Shown in pieces: positions 1 through 12,600 of a stretch of 64,000 bases of DNA; the first letter of the stretch is position 1; every line of letters begins with the position of its first letter. A program made the translations under genes and the position numbers. The notes under the pieces were generated by a model that saw nothing but the letters and a program-made list of their open reading frames with translations, did not search any database and was not told the origin of the DNA. This DNA comes from Dioscorea cayenensis subsp. rotundata (Eukaryota > Streptophyta > Magnoliopsida > Dioscoreales > Dioscoreaceae): assembly GCF_009730915.1 (NCBI RefSeq), contig NC_052474.1:18635501-18699500 (forward strand), given 5' to 3'.

Positions 1-1545
1 TTTTGAAAAGACATCAAAAAAATAATATTTTTTTAAGTTTTTTTCTTTATTGAATAATTAATATTTTTTTAGCTAAATAAAAATAGTAAAAAGACATACA
101 TATATACACACATAAGGAGCGAAAAATGTGTGAATTCTGATGGGTGTGCTCCAAAAGCACGATGATTATGCACAGGCGTGGTTTCGTATGATGTCAAGCG
201 ATATGACGAGAGCACCGGGTGGGATTCTAGTCGAGGTCCCCCCACCCCCAATGAAACCTAACAATTGGCGGAACATTTGGTGGGCGAGAGCCTAGAGATG
301 CATCCACCCCAAGTATAATTGGGGTGGATGCATCACTTTGGATAGTTGTTCAGAGCATGCACCTCTTATATCACTGTGCATCTCATGACATTAATTATAT
401 TAATGTAAAAATAATAATCATCATCATTAAAAATAAAACCTTAAACAATGCTAGATATTTATTACATTTAGAGTTTTTTTAAAAAAATGTGAATAAATCA
501 AATAAAATTTAAAAAAATGAATAAAGCCAATCATTTTACTCAAATAATTTAATTTTTAATTATTATTAGTATATATTAATAATATAAACAACAAATTTTT
601 CTGAATAGTAATTTTTTTATGATTTTTAATTTTAGTTTGTAAAAAAATTAAAAAAATCTTAAATTTAAAACATAATATCAACTCTTTGAATGCTTCCTTT
701 TTGTATACTATTATAATATTTTTTTTAAGTCTTTGTTGCTTGGATAATTTTAATATCTCACATATAAAATATTTATAATGTCATTAATTTATATATAATC
801 ACATTATATGATTTATTATAGAAGAGAAAGTAATACAATTATTCATTAATTATTTATAATTATTTATTATTTAAATTCAAAATATTAGAAAACTAACAAA
901 AACAATTTAAGGTTTAGGATTATTTATAAATAATATAAGCAACAAATTTTTCTGAATATAAATTATTTTAAGGTTTATTTATAAAAGTGATGGATCTCCA
1001 AATATTTTTATTTTTAATTTTTATATTTAGATATATTTTTTTGAACTTATCAATACATAATTATCAAATTTTTGGGTTTAGGGTTTAGGACCTACAGACG
1101 TCCACAGACTCCCTGTGGCTTGTGTTAAGAGTTTGGGTGTTATATAAATATATTAATCTTACAGGTAACCGCCAATCGATGGATATAAGATGTCCAGTGG
1201 GGGGTTTGACTCACCAAAGTTTGGCCTTAGATTGGGCACTATTTACCCAATCAACCACTTTGCTTGACAACTCTAGCTCTTAAAATAGAGCATAGACATC
1301 CATAAAGCAGGAGAGAACTTTAAAAATAAGTAAAAATATTGGCTCTTTAATTTTTTTTTTAAGAATCAATAAATAATCAATTTTTTTCATAAAATAATAA
1401 TAATAATGATAAATAATCAATTGTTTATCTAATACCAAGTTTCTAGATCCTATATTAGATATATGCCCATATGCCATACAAGCAAAGACAGCTTGAAAAG
1501 ATAAAGAACTAAATTTTTGATTAAATTTCCAAGATGGATGCATGG
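1..1545. other. Intergenic AT-rich flank
   Basis: No gene is supported here. The open frames are short and run through low-complexity A/T tracts. A possible reverse-oriented SINE lies near the start (separate entry). A short telomere-like stretch (two GGGTTTAGG-like units) is at about 1074-1090. The segment at about 1155-1285 is less A/T-rich and looks like old repeat debris, but I do not recognise a family. The stretch ends at the left LTR of the large nested element. Confidence 0.6.
86..255 (-). mobile_element. Possible tRNA-derived SINE (reverse)
   Basis: Read on the minus strand, a GC-rich block contains a B-box-like stretch (ACCTCGACTAGAATCCC). It is followed by a tail region with TATGTGTGTATATATGTATGTC and then T/A-rich sequence. 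This order (polymerase III B box, then a pyrimidine/TATGTG-type 3' end and an A-rich tail) is usual for plant SINEs. I do not see a convincing A box or target duplication, so this is a weak call; it could be a fragment of another repeat. Confidence 0.3.
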
Positions 1546-2211
1546 TGTTATGTATCCATTGGTGGTGGTATGCAAGAGCGTCAAAGTATCCAATGAAGGC
1601 AAAAAAAGGTGAGTGCGACTCACATGAGGGAATATATATCTGGGGCGTGTGGCCAAGGAGAATAGGTTATCGTGGGTGACACGGGATCAAAAGGGAGCAT
1701 CGAGAGGAGGTTAAGCACAAAGTCGGGGGTATATTTTACCGGGAGGGATATCGACAATAAAAAGGAAGAGATGAAGAAGGAGGAGAAAGTTGGTATTACG
1801 TGGACTTAGGCCCTCAGTGTCTCTCCAGCGTGAGAGCGAGGGATTGGTTGAAGGTTGATCGGGTTCTACTCGAATTCTCGGTGAATCTTCGGATGGTTAT
1901 CTTCTTATTTTGATTACAAATAAAATGTATGATCTAGTGAGATTGTTCTAGATCTAAAACCCACTGATGTATTGAAGCTCTTTTAGTATTTGATTGTTAT
2001 TTTCTTTGATAATTGTTGTTGCTGTTGTTTACTGACCTGGAGATATAAATCTAAAGGATTTTGGTTCTTAATTGCTTAGAAGAGTGAATGAATTGAATTT
2101 AGTTGAGCAATGTAGGGGAAATCCAGGAAATTACTGGATCTATGCATTGATTATGCTATTTTGATTGTTTCTTGTTGATCCATAGCCTGCTGTGATTAAA
2201 TATTCATTATA
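1546..2211 (+). repeat. Left LTR of the nested retrotransposon
   Basis: Direct repeat of 15959-16617. Landmarks shared with the right copy include GGTTATCTTCTTATTTTGATT, GAGATTGTTCTAGATCTAAAA and GGGGAAATCCAGGAAATTACT. The left copy starts TGTTATG after CATGG. The two copies differ by scattered substitutions and small indels, so the insertion is not recent. No clean tRNA primer-binding site follows; the region after 2211 (GGTGCTTTCGGTATCC) is only loosely like one. Confidence 0.8.
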
Positions 2212-2414
2212 AGGTGCTTTCGGTATCCTATTTTCCCTCTATGGATGAATCTATGGAATTGCAAGTTCTTGGGAGAAGGTGGACATCATCTGTGCAAGGC
2301 TAGCTCAACACAACGAACGATTAATAAGATTGGAACAATCTTTGTCAACTATTACCAAATTAAATAATGCTTCTGCTAAAATTATATTTTCTCTTCAACA
2401 AAAATTCCCAGCAT
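2212..2414 (+). pseudogene. gag-like start of the nested element
   Basis: Between the left LTR and the first solo LTR one frame reads ...IICARLAQHNERLIRLEQSLS..., an amphipathic coiled-coil-like stretch such as is found at the start of plant Ty3/gypsy gag proteins. The frame is cut by the solo LTR inserted at 2415 and continues after it at 5202 (FPA then SFFLST). Function is inferred from position only. Confidence 0.35.
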
Positions 2415-5201
2415 TGTAATACCCTTAACATTTGGATACCTGTAGAAAATTATATTCATGGTATTATCATAGTTGCAATAAGATTTTTCTGTAGAGCAAT
2501 TTTGTTGAAAAACCCCAAGTGGAAAGAACAAGGACATAAGTGTGAAAATTTCTATAAGATTTTGAATTCATGAGTAATGAAAAAGGATTGACATGAAATG
2601 TTTTTGGAAACCAAGGTATACAAGGGAAGGCAGAAGGGACATTTTTGTAATACTGTGTTATAATCTAGGGACCGTTGGACAGTTTGTGAGGACTTTTTGA
2701 AATATTATTTTTATGATTCAGGGACCATTGGTGACTTATAAGAGACCTTTTTTGTAATAAATTTTATTTTTCAGGGACTTAATGTGAATTTCGGCAGGCT
2801 TTTAAATAAAGAGATAAGGTTGGAATCTTCTAGTTTTTGTGGCTTTTCTTCTTCTTCTGGGATGCTACAGTAATCCAAGAGAAGAAGAAGAAGTAGGAGC
2901 TTGGAGGTTTGAGAGAAGAAGGAACTGCGTGTTTGATTAGTAAATGTTTTAAATAATTTTTGTTTTGAGATGTATAGGTGGAGGCTTGTATGTTTGTATG
3001 TGTGGTTAGTTGATGAAGAAGATGAGGGTTTTGGAAGAAAGGTTGATGATGGAGAGGATGAAGAATGGATATTAGATGATTTTATGTGAAAAATATTTGT
3101 ATTGGAGATGGATTTTTGTATGGAAGGGAGGATGAATTCTCGGTTTTTACTGTAAAGTTACTGTAGCACAGAGATTAGGGTTTTGTTTGGGTGATTAAGT
3201 TGATGATGATGGTGGTTAAGTTAATGATAATTATTAAGATGGTGATGACAATGGTTGGGAATGTGTTGGTTGAGTTAAATTGGTTTGGTTGAGCTGGTTT
3301 GATCAAATTAAGTTAAATTGGTTTGGAATCAAGTGGTTGGATTTAATCGATTTGGTTGAATTGTGGTTGGGCTTAAATTGTTTTGGCTAAGTTAAGTTGG
3401 TTGAGGTTGATTTGGACTTGGTTGAGATTTTGGGCTAATGACTTTGTGGTGAACCAATTCAAGGAGGATTGGGTTCAGTTGAACCAAGCTGGTCCAAGAG
3501 ACTTTGTATAACAATTGAACATGGTTCATTAGAATTAAGATTGGTTCAGGATGGTTTAGCCTAAATTGAGTTGGTTTGAGTGCAATTGGAGAACGGTTTG
3601 ATTATTCAAGGTCGGGTTTTAACCAGTTGGAGTGAGTGGGCCTAATCATAGAGTCAGTTATTTATTTCTTGTTTTTTGAGTTAAATTGCTAATAGGTCGC
3701 ATTTCATTTACTTTTTATTTCTTTCTCCTGCTAAGTGTTGTTCAGACTTGGGAGTGAGTTCCAGGTCTAGCTAAAAACCCAAGGGAGACCAGGTGAGTTG
3801 GTAGTGGCTATTATTTTGCATAATTGGTTAATTGATACTATTTTTAAATAATTATTTAATGGCTACTATTTGGAGATAATTGTTTAATTATTCCATTTTT
3901 ATATTATTTAATGATTTATATTATTAAAAGCTTCATCGATATTTATTTGCAGCTTTGCTATGCTTTAGCAATCGTATGAGTATATCCGGTTTTGACAATT
4001 AAATTATCGCAATTCTTCTAAGAGAATGCCTATGACTCGTTTCTACATTGCTTAAGTAAAGTTTTTATTGGTTATTATACTAGCATTGAGACTTTATTGG
4101 ATTTGAAATGAGATATTTGCTTATATTTCATACTTGAAAGCATTATTGTTCAAAAGGCGAGAATTCCTGGATTGTTACGTGATTCGCAAATTGTGCGTTA
4201 ATTTATATTAAAATCTTTGGATAAGTTTGTGCTTATCATTTCCGTGGGGAAATGACAGATATTTTGGATATTGATTTTTGTCTTGGTTATGGACTCCTTG
4301 TTGCGAGATGTATGTTTGTTGAGTTTGTAAGGTGACCCCTACTATCAGTAGTAGGCGGCCTCACGGCCAGCCCTGTTGAGGTGGCGTGGTAGACCGGCCG
4401 CCTTCTACGAGGGTCGGTCGTGTGGGAGTGTAGAGCCCTGACTGAATATTCATTGGGTATCCATGGTTACCAACCGGTGAACTGATGTGTCAACGTTAAG
4501 GATATGAGTTCCTTGATAGCTCTGAACCTAGCCGCCGCCACTTCGAAGGTTCAGAGAGGTTTCTAGACCATGCTATGCTGGGTGAGTGTTGAGTATTACT
4601 TTATACTGAATTTGAGATTTATTTTATTTTAGATTATGATGAGAGGGTGAAGCCAACTGTCGCTCTTAGGAGGAGCGCTCTCACAAAATTTGTGTTTTCC
4701 CGAGAAAATTGATTTGATGTTGATTGCTGAATTTATGTTCCAAAAGCTCTTTTAAAGTGGTATTTTGCCAAATTTCGGTCTTTGTGAAAGTTTGAAAGTT
4801 ATTTGGGCAAATTGACCTTTTATGTACTTTTATATACGCTTATTTAATTATTTGAAATTATTGAGCCACTATCGACCAACTGAATGTATTACAGTTGAGG
4901 AACAAAGACCCTACTAACTTGCCTCTGCAAGTATAGAGCCGATCGGGGTTGAGTTGAGGGTTACGATGGGTCCCTTTTCTTTTTTCTGCAAGTGTCGTGA
5001 TTTGTGTAGCGGTTGTACCCGCATGTTGGATTAATCGTGCAAATTGTATCCGTGTATTTGAACCCTGTAACCGTATAAAGTTGGTATTGTGCCCCTGTAA
5101 GTCTGATTTGGTTTTTTTCGGTGTGTCGGTTTTCCAGCTTAAAAATGGGTTTTTAAAGCGATGAGTGCCAATTTACCTTGGTAGAATGGGTGGATGTGAC
5201 A
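2415..5201 (+). mobile_element. Solo LTR 1 (long-LTR Ty3/gypsy-like family)
   Basis: Begins TGTAATACCC and ends GATGTGACA, and is flanked by a perfect 5-bp duplication AGCAT (2410-2414 and 5202-5206). It is 2787 bp long, is similar end to end to the solo LTR at 5649-8435, and has no internal retroelement domain beside it, so it is a solo LTR left by recombination. TGTAAYACCC...GTGTGACA termini and LTRs of several kilobases are typical of plant Tekay/Del-type chromoviruses; that family assignment is inference. It includes a TTGGTT/GGTTGAG-rich stretch (about 3230-3600) and a GC-rich island (about 4330-4570). Confidence 0.9.
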
Positions 5202-5648
5202 AGCATCATTTTTCTTGTCAACAGAAATTCTCGAAATGCTCCATCTAGACAAAGACATGCATTATTCCTATGATGCACTTCAATTATTTGCAAAAAAATT
5301 CCTGAGAAGGATGATAGACTAGATCTTCCTCATAACATTAGTCAAATGTCTACCATTGCATGTGTTGCTGACGGGAAATTTGTTGTTCCTAATTCTGCTA
5401 TGGCAGCTGATAGTATTATGGAGAATCCTTCTCACAACGATTCATTTTCCTATGGCTCTAATGATGATGTTGTGCAAAGCGGTGGCACTTCTACTGTTGT
5501 GTAGTGTCGTCCTTATTCACATATTCTTTCTATGTTTGACCAAGTAATTGATACCACAACGGCTGGCTTTGATCAAGGGTTTGCAAATCATCGTTACTCC
5601 AGTCTTTGTGAAGAAGTTGCAAACAGGTGCTCATCTACATCTTACTAG
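5202..5648 (+). pseudogene. Interior of the nested element between the two solo LTRs
   Basis: This 447-bp piece belongs to the outer element. It contains coding-like sequence starting ATGTCTACC at 5348 (MSTIACVADGKFVVPNSAM...) that stops at TAG near 5503. Another frame (...LQTGAHLHLT) runs into 8441 once the second solo LTR is removed. I do not recognise the protein. Confidence 0.4.
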
Positions 5649-8435
5649 TGTAATACCCCGAATCTTTGGATAATTCATCGAAAAATATATTTAAGGTATT
5701 ACTACAGCTTGCGTGAAGATTTTTTTGTACGGAGTAATTTTTGGTGAGAAACCCAAGTGGAAAGAACAAGGACTTAAATGTAAAAGTTTTTAAAAAGATT
5801 TTAAGTTAAAGAGTAATAGAAAAAGGATTGATATAAAAATATTTATGGAAACCGAGGACTGAAAGGTAAGATGGAAGGGATCTTTTTAAAAATGTTGTGT
5901 TATAACCCTGGGGGCCAGTTGGGTAATTTAAAAGGACCTTTTAGAATACTAGTTCATAATTCAAGGATCATTTGGGAGTTTTTCAGGGACTATTTTTGTA
6001 AGAAATTATATTTTTGAGGGACTAAAAGTGAATTTCGGCTGAAAACTTAAGTTGGAGAAAAACTCTAGATTTTTGATTGTTCATCTTCTTTCTCCATCTT
6101 TTGTGCTACAGATGACCCGAGAGTGAAGAAATGAGAGGAAAAATAGGATATTTGAGGTGAGAACTTGGAGATCGCTTGGGAGTAGTTCACGAGTCCCTGG
6201 TAAGGTTTATTTTGGTTTAAATGATGTATAAATTTTAATTAAAAAGCTTGAGCAACCATGCTAAATTTTAGTTTGTTTTTATGAGTTTAGTTTGGTTTTG
6301 AATGGTAAAAGCATGGTTTATCGTTGATCGATGTCAATACTGAAGTTGTTTGAAAAACCTCAGATTTGTGATGAAATTCCTTGAAAATGGAGATGAGATC
6401 AGTGAATTACTCAGTAGCAATCAACGTAGCAATCGAGATTAGGGTTTGGTTTGATTAATTAAAATTGATGATGATGATTAATGTGTTAATGATGATGGTT
6501 AGATTGAATTGGTTGAGTTAGCCAAGTTGATTTTGGTTGAGTCGAGCTTGATTTGTTGAGTTGGGCTTGATCAAATCGAGTTGAAATGGAGTTGGGTTTG
6601 GTTCAGTTGATTTTAGGTTATGGGTTTTGGACTCGAACCAAGTTGGTTCAATGGATTTTGAATAAGAATCGAATTTGTCATGCCTGGTTCAGAGGAAATT
6701 GAGTTTGGTCTCAGCAATTAAGCTTTCGGGTTCAGGGGAATTAAGATTGGTCTCGGATTGGTTTAGCTGTGTTTAGTCTAAACTGAGTTGGTTTAAATAC
6801 AACCCGAAAAGCCAATTGGACTATCGCTGAGGTCAGGGTTTTAACCGATTGGAGTGAGTGTACCCAATAGAGATTGATTATTATTTTTCGTATTTTCTTT
6901 TGAGTTTAAATATGTTATTTATTTTTTTATTATATTATTCTATTAGGTGTTGCTCGGGCCTTGGGAGGGAGTTCCGTGTCTAGCAAGGAACCCAGGACAC
7001 CAGTGTGAGTTGGTAGTAGCTATTATTTTTAAATAAATAAATTATTATTATTATTATTTTGAAATAATTGTTTAATGGCTAGTATTTTTGAAATAAATGT
7101 TTAAATATTTCATTTTATCATGTTTAATTATGTGATAAAGGTCTAAATATACTTATATTTATTTTTCCTACTGACGTGTCATGATAACCGTATTGATACA
7201 TCGCTTTTTATATAATTATACGATGTTATGAATAGTGGAAATACATGTATACGTGATTTAATTATTCAATTCATGTATTTATTTTTGGATGGGTACATAT
7301 CGTCGCTTTGATTTGGAATGATTTGTGAAATCATGCTGGCAGTATTAAAAATGTTTTTACCGACAATATTTGTGGAACTCGGTTTTTCATTCCTTGTATA
7401 GGAATGGTATTATGGATCTTTACTGGTATTATGCATTGTTATACTTTTGGCATTGGCTTTGTGGAAAATAATGTTTATTTCCGTGATGTGAATACTTGTC
7501 CTGGAAGAGGATCCCGTGTTATGATTTATACGGATGGTATTATTCATCTGATTTACTTGATGGTTTTGACGTGACACGGGCTAAGGCCCGACTCATCGCA
7601 GAGTGGGTCCCCACGGGCCGCCCTTTAGAGGTGGCGTGGTGGACCCCGAGTATTGATTTCTACGAGGGCCGGGCTCGGTGGGAGCGGAGAGCCCTCGATC
7701 GATATTCATCGGTAGCCGGGGTCACCGACCGCTGAATCGATGGGTCAACGCTAGGACATGAGTTCTCGACGGCTCAACCTAGCCAGCTGCCACTGACGAA
7801 GGTTTAGAGAGTTTTCTAGACTCATGTTATCGTCGGGTGAGTGTTGGGTATTGTTTTATTTTGAATTTGAAATTTATGTTATTTTTGAATCGTGATGAGG
7901 GCAGTCTCTTACAAAATTTGTGTTTTCTGAGAAAATCAATTGATGTTGATCTATGTTGAAATTATGTTTCAAAAGTTCTTTAAAGATTGTATTTTGCTAG
8001 AATTCTGGTATTTTGGAAAAGTTGGAAAATTATTTGAGCAGTTGGTATTTATATACTTGATATATACTGTATTTAGTATTTGAAATTATTAAAGCCACTA
8101 CCGACCAACCCGAATGTGTCAGAGTCGCAGGAGCGGGGACCCTAGATCGCCTCGATCGAGTATAGAGCTAGTCGGGTCGAGTCCAGTGATTGCATGGGTC
8201 CTTCTTCCCTTTCTTTTTATTTATTGTTGTTGTGATCTTGTAGCGGTTGTACTCATGAAATTTGAGTTATCAGATTCATGATATTTATGTATTTGAACCC
8301 CGTAGTTGGTGTAAAGTTGTAAATTGTGATTTGTAGGTCCGATTTTGTTTAAAAAGCAGAAGTCGCTTTCCAGCTAAAAGGGAATTTTAACTGATGGGTG
8401 CCACATTTACCTCAGTAGAAGGGGTGGGTGTGACA
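5649..8435 (+). mobile_element. Solo LTR 2 (same family as solo LTR 1)
   Basis: Begins TGTAATACCC and ends GGGTGTGACA, flanked by a perfect 5-bp duplication ACTAG (5644-5648 and 8436-8440). It is 2787 bp, the same length as solo LTR 1, and collinear with it: the shared AAACCCAAGTGGAAAGAACAAGGAC-type segment is near its start and the GAGTGCCAATTTACC/GGGTGCCACATTTACC segment near its end. The GC-rich island at about 7565-7830 contains a 79-codon open frame that is LTR sequence, not a gene. The two copies differ by many substitutions, and each has its own target duplication, so they are separate insertions. Confidence 0.9.
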
Positions 8436-8440
8436 ACTAG

Positions 8441-9333
8441 GCTCTTTAATCATAATGCACTTGAAGTTGAAGGGATATTTGCTCAAGGGGATAAGCTTGA
8501 TCTAGCAATTTTATCTGGGAAAACATATGATGGTGGCGGTTTTATAGACACCAATGAATATTGTGTTGAAAAATATTTCAATGAAGGTGCTTTGCATCCC
8601 ATTGCCTTTGTGAATACTCGAGATGTACACTGTCAGCTGCACATTGCCAATTGCTCTTGCAAAATGTATATGAGCAAGGTATGAACAGGAATCATGTGCA
8701 TATTCCTATATGGGGTTGTGTTGCCCAGCTAGTTGTTGGTGATGTTCAGAAGATAAATACCTACTGTGTTGAGGCAAAACAAGCTACCACAAACCACTCT
8801 AATGGGAATTCTTCTGTTAATGTGATTCATGACAACTCTTTGCAGAATTTCATGGGTCATGAGATGCTCTTTGCTGCCGAAAAGCTTTCATCCATGGTCC
8901 TCATTAAGATGGGCACTACTGACAATTACCTCAACACCAACATCAAGAATGTTATGGTTATTGTTCCTGCCTACCCTTTGACTTGTGGCATCATACTTCA
9001 AATAATGCTAGTGTCTTTGGTCAGTTTCATGTCATGAGAATTAGCAATGCATCAATGATTGCAGTCATTGCTTATAGTCTCACCAAGCAGGCCAACATCT
9101 TTGGTGAGAAGAATATTGTCTTTATTTTCGATCCTGGTAGTGGTCAATTTGATGTCTGTAGCTATTTACTGAAACGTGACATACTGCACACCATTACTAC
9201 ATATTCATCAACTAAAATTGTTATTGCAGAACATCTAGATTACATTGTCGATCCATATAGGCGATTTGTTGATGAGGCACAAGCCACTTCAAATGTTTCT
9301 TTTGAAGCATATAGGCCTACAGTAATGTACTTT
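8441..9333 (+). pseudogene. HSC70 (cytosolic Hsp70) fragment captured in the retroelement
   Basis: The translated segment aligns along the Hsp70 nucleotide-binding domain. FAAEKLSSMVLIKM (about 8870-8910) matches the plant cytosolic HSC70 motif FAAEEISSMVLIKM. It is followed by NIKNVMVIVPAY (family: TVKNAVVTVPAY), then after one frame change FHVMRISNASMIAVIAYSL (family: LNVMRIINEPTAAAIAYGL) and GEKNIVFIFDPGSGQFDV (family: GEKNVLIFDLGGGTFDV). Phosphate-loop residues are lost (LGGGT became PGSGQ) and NEPTA became NASMI, so it cannot be a working ATPase. A frameshift lies near 9000 and no introns are visible, which suggests an RNA-copied origin. The upstream part (8441-8680) is coding-like but not identified. 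The frame continues past the LINE into 14964. Confidence 0.75.
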
Positions 9334-9659
9334 ACTAACTCATTTTCATGTTTTTTGGAAGAGCTACAAGAGTAGCTAGTTATTATTAAAATAAAAATAA
9401 AGGTTTACAAAAGCACAAGATAGAAAAAATACAGAAAAACAAACCAAAATACAAAAGCTACAAAGCAATAAACAAAAAGCAAACTAAAAGTAGATTAACA
9501 GAAGCTAGCTTGAGAAATGAGCTTCATCAACTAATTAGGTTTCTCCATTCCCATGTGGAATAAAGATAATTGGGTCGATTGAATGCCACGACCTGCCAAA
9601 CTAGCAGCAATGCAGTTCTAGTGAAATGGGATGAGTTCAACCTATGGATGATTCATGAT

Positions 9660-12600
9660 GTGTAACAACTCCTTTACTTCAACAATGAAATCCGGTGGAA
9701 ACCAGCCTGCCGATTCCTCATCCAAATAAATTGACTTCTATAACTTCTCTGAGCTGATGTAAATGTTGGAAACCTTTGCCCAAGCATCTTTGGATTGATG
9801 GAGAGCCAAAAGAAGAGCCTTTGATTCAATCTCCATTGTATCCTTAAATTGACAAGGACTAAATCCTGCATAGCAAACAGTCTCTTTAGAATCCAAAAGA
9901 GTGAGACCTAACCCACCATTACCTGTGGCCACATTCCAAGCAACAGCTGAGAAAAATCCCCATGAAACCCTGGCATAGCCTATTCTGCATTACATAAGTT
10001 AGCATTCTATGATTATTAGGAGATAAAGAGAATTCATTCACATGAAGAACAACTAAATTTGTAACCTTAATAATGTCGACACTTTCATGATTAAATATAA
10101 AGTTACACCTGCATTTCCAAATCTGCCAAAGAGTAGCAGCAATAATAGATGCCAAGAAAACAGAATTTCCCTGACAATGAAAGTCTAACCAAAGCCCTAT
10201 GTTGACAAGATCCACCAAATCAATCTCAATGTTGGCAAGAGATGCCACCAAATTCCATATTCTGATACTAAAGTGGCAAGATTTAATAATGTCCAAGGGT
10301 GATATTGAAAAGAAGTGTGAGCAGGATTAAGATAATTGATCCATAAAAAGGGTTTAATAACATTAGCATTATTGCATAACCCCCTGAAAAAGGCCGGACA
10401 ATTAGAAGGATCCATCTGAGTCCAGAAATTGTGATCACCATATTTCATATACAAAATGTCCACCCAAAAAGAATTATGCTTATTAAGGAAATTAATAAGA
10501 TTCATAGCCATGAGAGAGTGCTTAACCTTGAGCAAGTTCTAATGCCTAATCCCCCCTCATAATTAGCCCACAGGAATTTCCTAGCAATTCTGGAAAACTT
10601 TAAAAAGAACAAGTATCCGGGATAGGATAAACCGACAAATAATAAATAGGAACAGCCATCAAAATGCTGTTAATGAGGATAGATTTACCAGCTTTGGAAA
10701 GTTTAGCCTTACGCCACTCAGCAGTAGCCTTATTGATACTGTTAATCATGGAATCAAAGTGGGCAATAGATAATTTCTTAGGGGAGATGAGAACCCCTAA
10801 ATTGGTGAAAGGAGTTTTCACCAATTTTAAAGTTTAAAATGCAACTGATTCTGGAGGAAACCCGATTATTAAACCAACTAGGAACATAAATTTCAGATTG
10901 GGAATGGTTAGGATATTGGCCAGAAATATAAGCATAGATGTTTAAGCATAAACTAATATTCCTAGCCGATTTTCGAGAAACTGTAGAAATTAGGATGAGA
11001 TCATCCGCATACATAAGATGATTAAAATTATGGATCAACTTAGTGGAAAAACCTGGGATGAGACCAATGGACATAGCTCAATTAAGAATAGCCGTAAGGT
11101 TTTTGAGCTATTAGAATAAAAAAATGTAAGGAGAAAGAGGATCACCTTGTCTAACACCCTTCGAGGGTTGAAACCAATTAGTAGAGTTCCCATTAATAAG
11201 AATCGAAAAGGAAGTGGCTTTAAGACAAGTTCTAACATAAGAAACCCAAGTACTACGAAAATTCATTTTAATAAGAGTAGCCAGAATGGTGTTCTAGTTG
11301 AGCGTGTCATAGGCCTTTTCAATGTCTACTTTAACCATCATCTTAGGGGGAAGGGCCTCTCCTGATTAATAGAATGTATTATTTCCTAAACCGCAATTAT
11401 GTTTTCAATAGGATAGCGACCAGGCACAAACCATATTGCTCAAAGTCAACAAGAAAAGCAATCAAATTCTTAAAAAGATTGGCAAAAATCTTAGTAATAA
11501 TCTTATAAGCCACATAGCATAAAAAAATATGACGGAAATCAGAAGCAAATTTATGGTGCTCTTTCTTAGGAATTAGAAATTCTACCCCAGGCAATAGGCA
11601 CCACAGCCTTATCAAAAAAATAAGAAATAGCAGGCACTAAATGCCCCTCGATATCATTCCAAAAAAAATTATAGAATTCAACATTGAAACCATTAGGACC
11701 AGGGGATTTCCCCTCTAAAAGAGAAAGCAAAGTCATATAAATCTCATCTTTAGATATAGGCCTAGAGAGATAAGTTTGCTGGTCATTGGTAAGAGTGGGT
11801 AAATCAGAAGGCAAGGCATCCAGGTACCACTCAATAGGCATGATCTCAGTATTATTCCAAAGATTAGAAAAATGGTCCACAAGAACATTTTTAATTTGAA
11901 AAGAGTCATTAAAGCACCTGCCATTCTTATCAAGGATAGTTGAAATGGAATTATGATGTTTAAGAATTCTAACACTTCTAATAAAGAAGGAAGAGTTCAT
12001 ATCCCCACCTATAATCCAATTCAACCCTAGATTTCTAGGGCCCCAACGACTATGATTCTGTCTCAATAAGGCTCGGTATCTGTTCTGTAAACTTCTAAAA
12101 AGAATCCAGATCTACATAAGAACCCTAACATATCACCAACCTCTAGAGCCTGGAGTTGACCTTCAATATTTCTAATTTCCATATCAAGAGTACCCAAACC
12201 ATGTTGTCTAATAGAACCAATACCTCTTCTAACCCAAGCCAAAACATGATAAAAAGCATGCATTGGGTTAGAGTGGGCATTAAAAGGCAAAGCTTTTTTA
12301 ATTTCAAAGATTTTGCTAGCATGCTCCAACCAGTAGTTTTCAAAATAAAAGATCTTATAGGAAGGAAAGTTGACTTTAGCAATGGAAATAAGCATAGGAG
12401 AGTGATCAGAGATAATCTTAGGGAGATATTTAAGATAAATAGTGTTAGAACAATCTAACCAAATTTCGCAAGCATCTGTCCAGCCAAGCCCATCGACGCG
12501 CAAGACTGTGTCGCCCATTGCACCAAGAATAAGGAGATCCAAAATAATTGACATCAATAAGAGAATTATCATAAATAAATTTGGAGAAGAAATAAGCTTT

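Noticed and set aside
7496-7735. 79-codon GC-rich open frame
   Set aside because: It lies wholly inside a solo LTR and is matched in position by a frame-broken block in the other LTR; it is a composition effect.
2415-8435. Reading the two 2.8-kb repeats as the paired LTRs of one short element
   Set aside because: Each copy has its own perfect 5-bp target duplication (AGCAT versus ACTAG), and the 447 bp between them continues the reading frame of the outer element, so they are two insertions.
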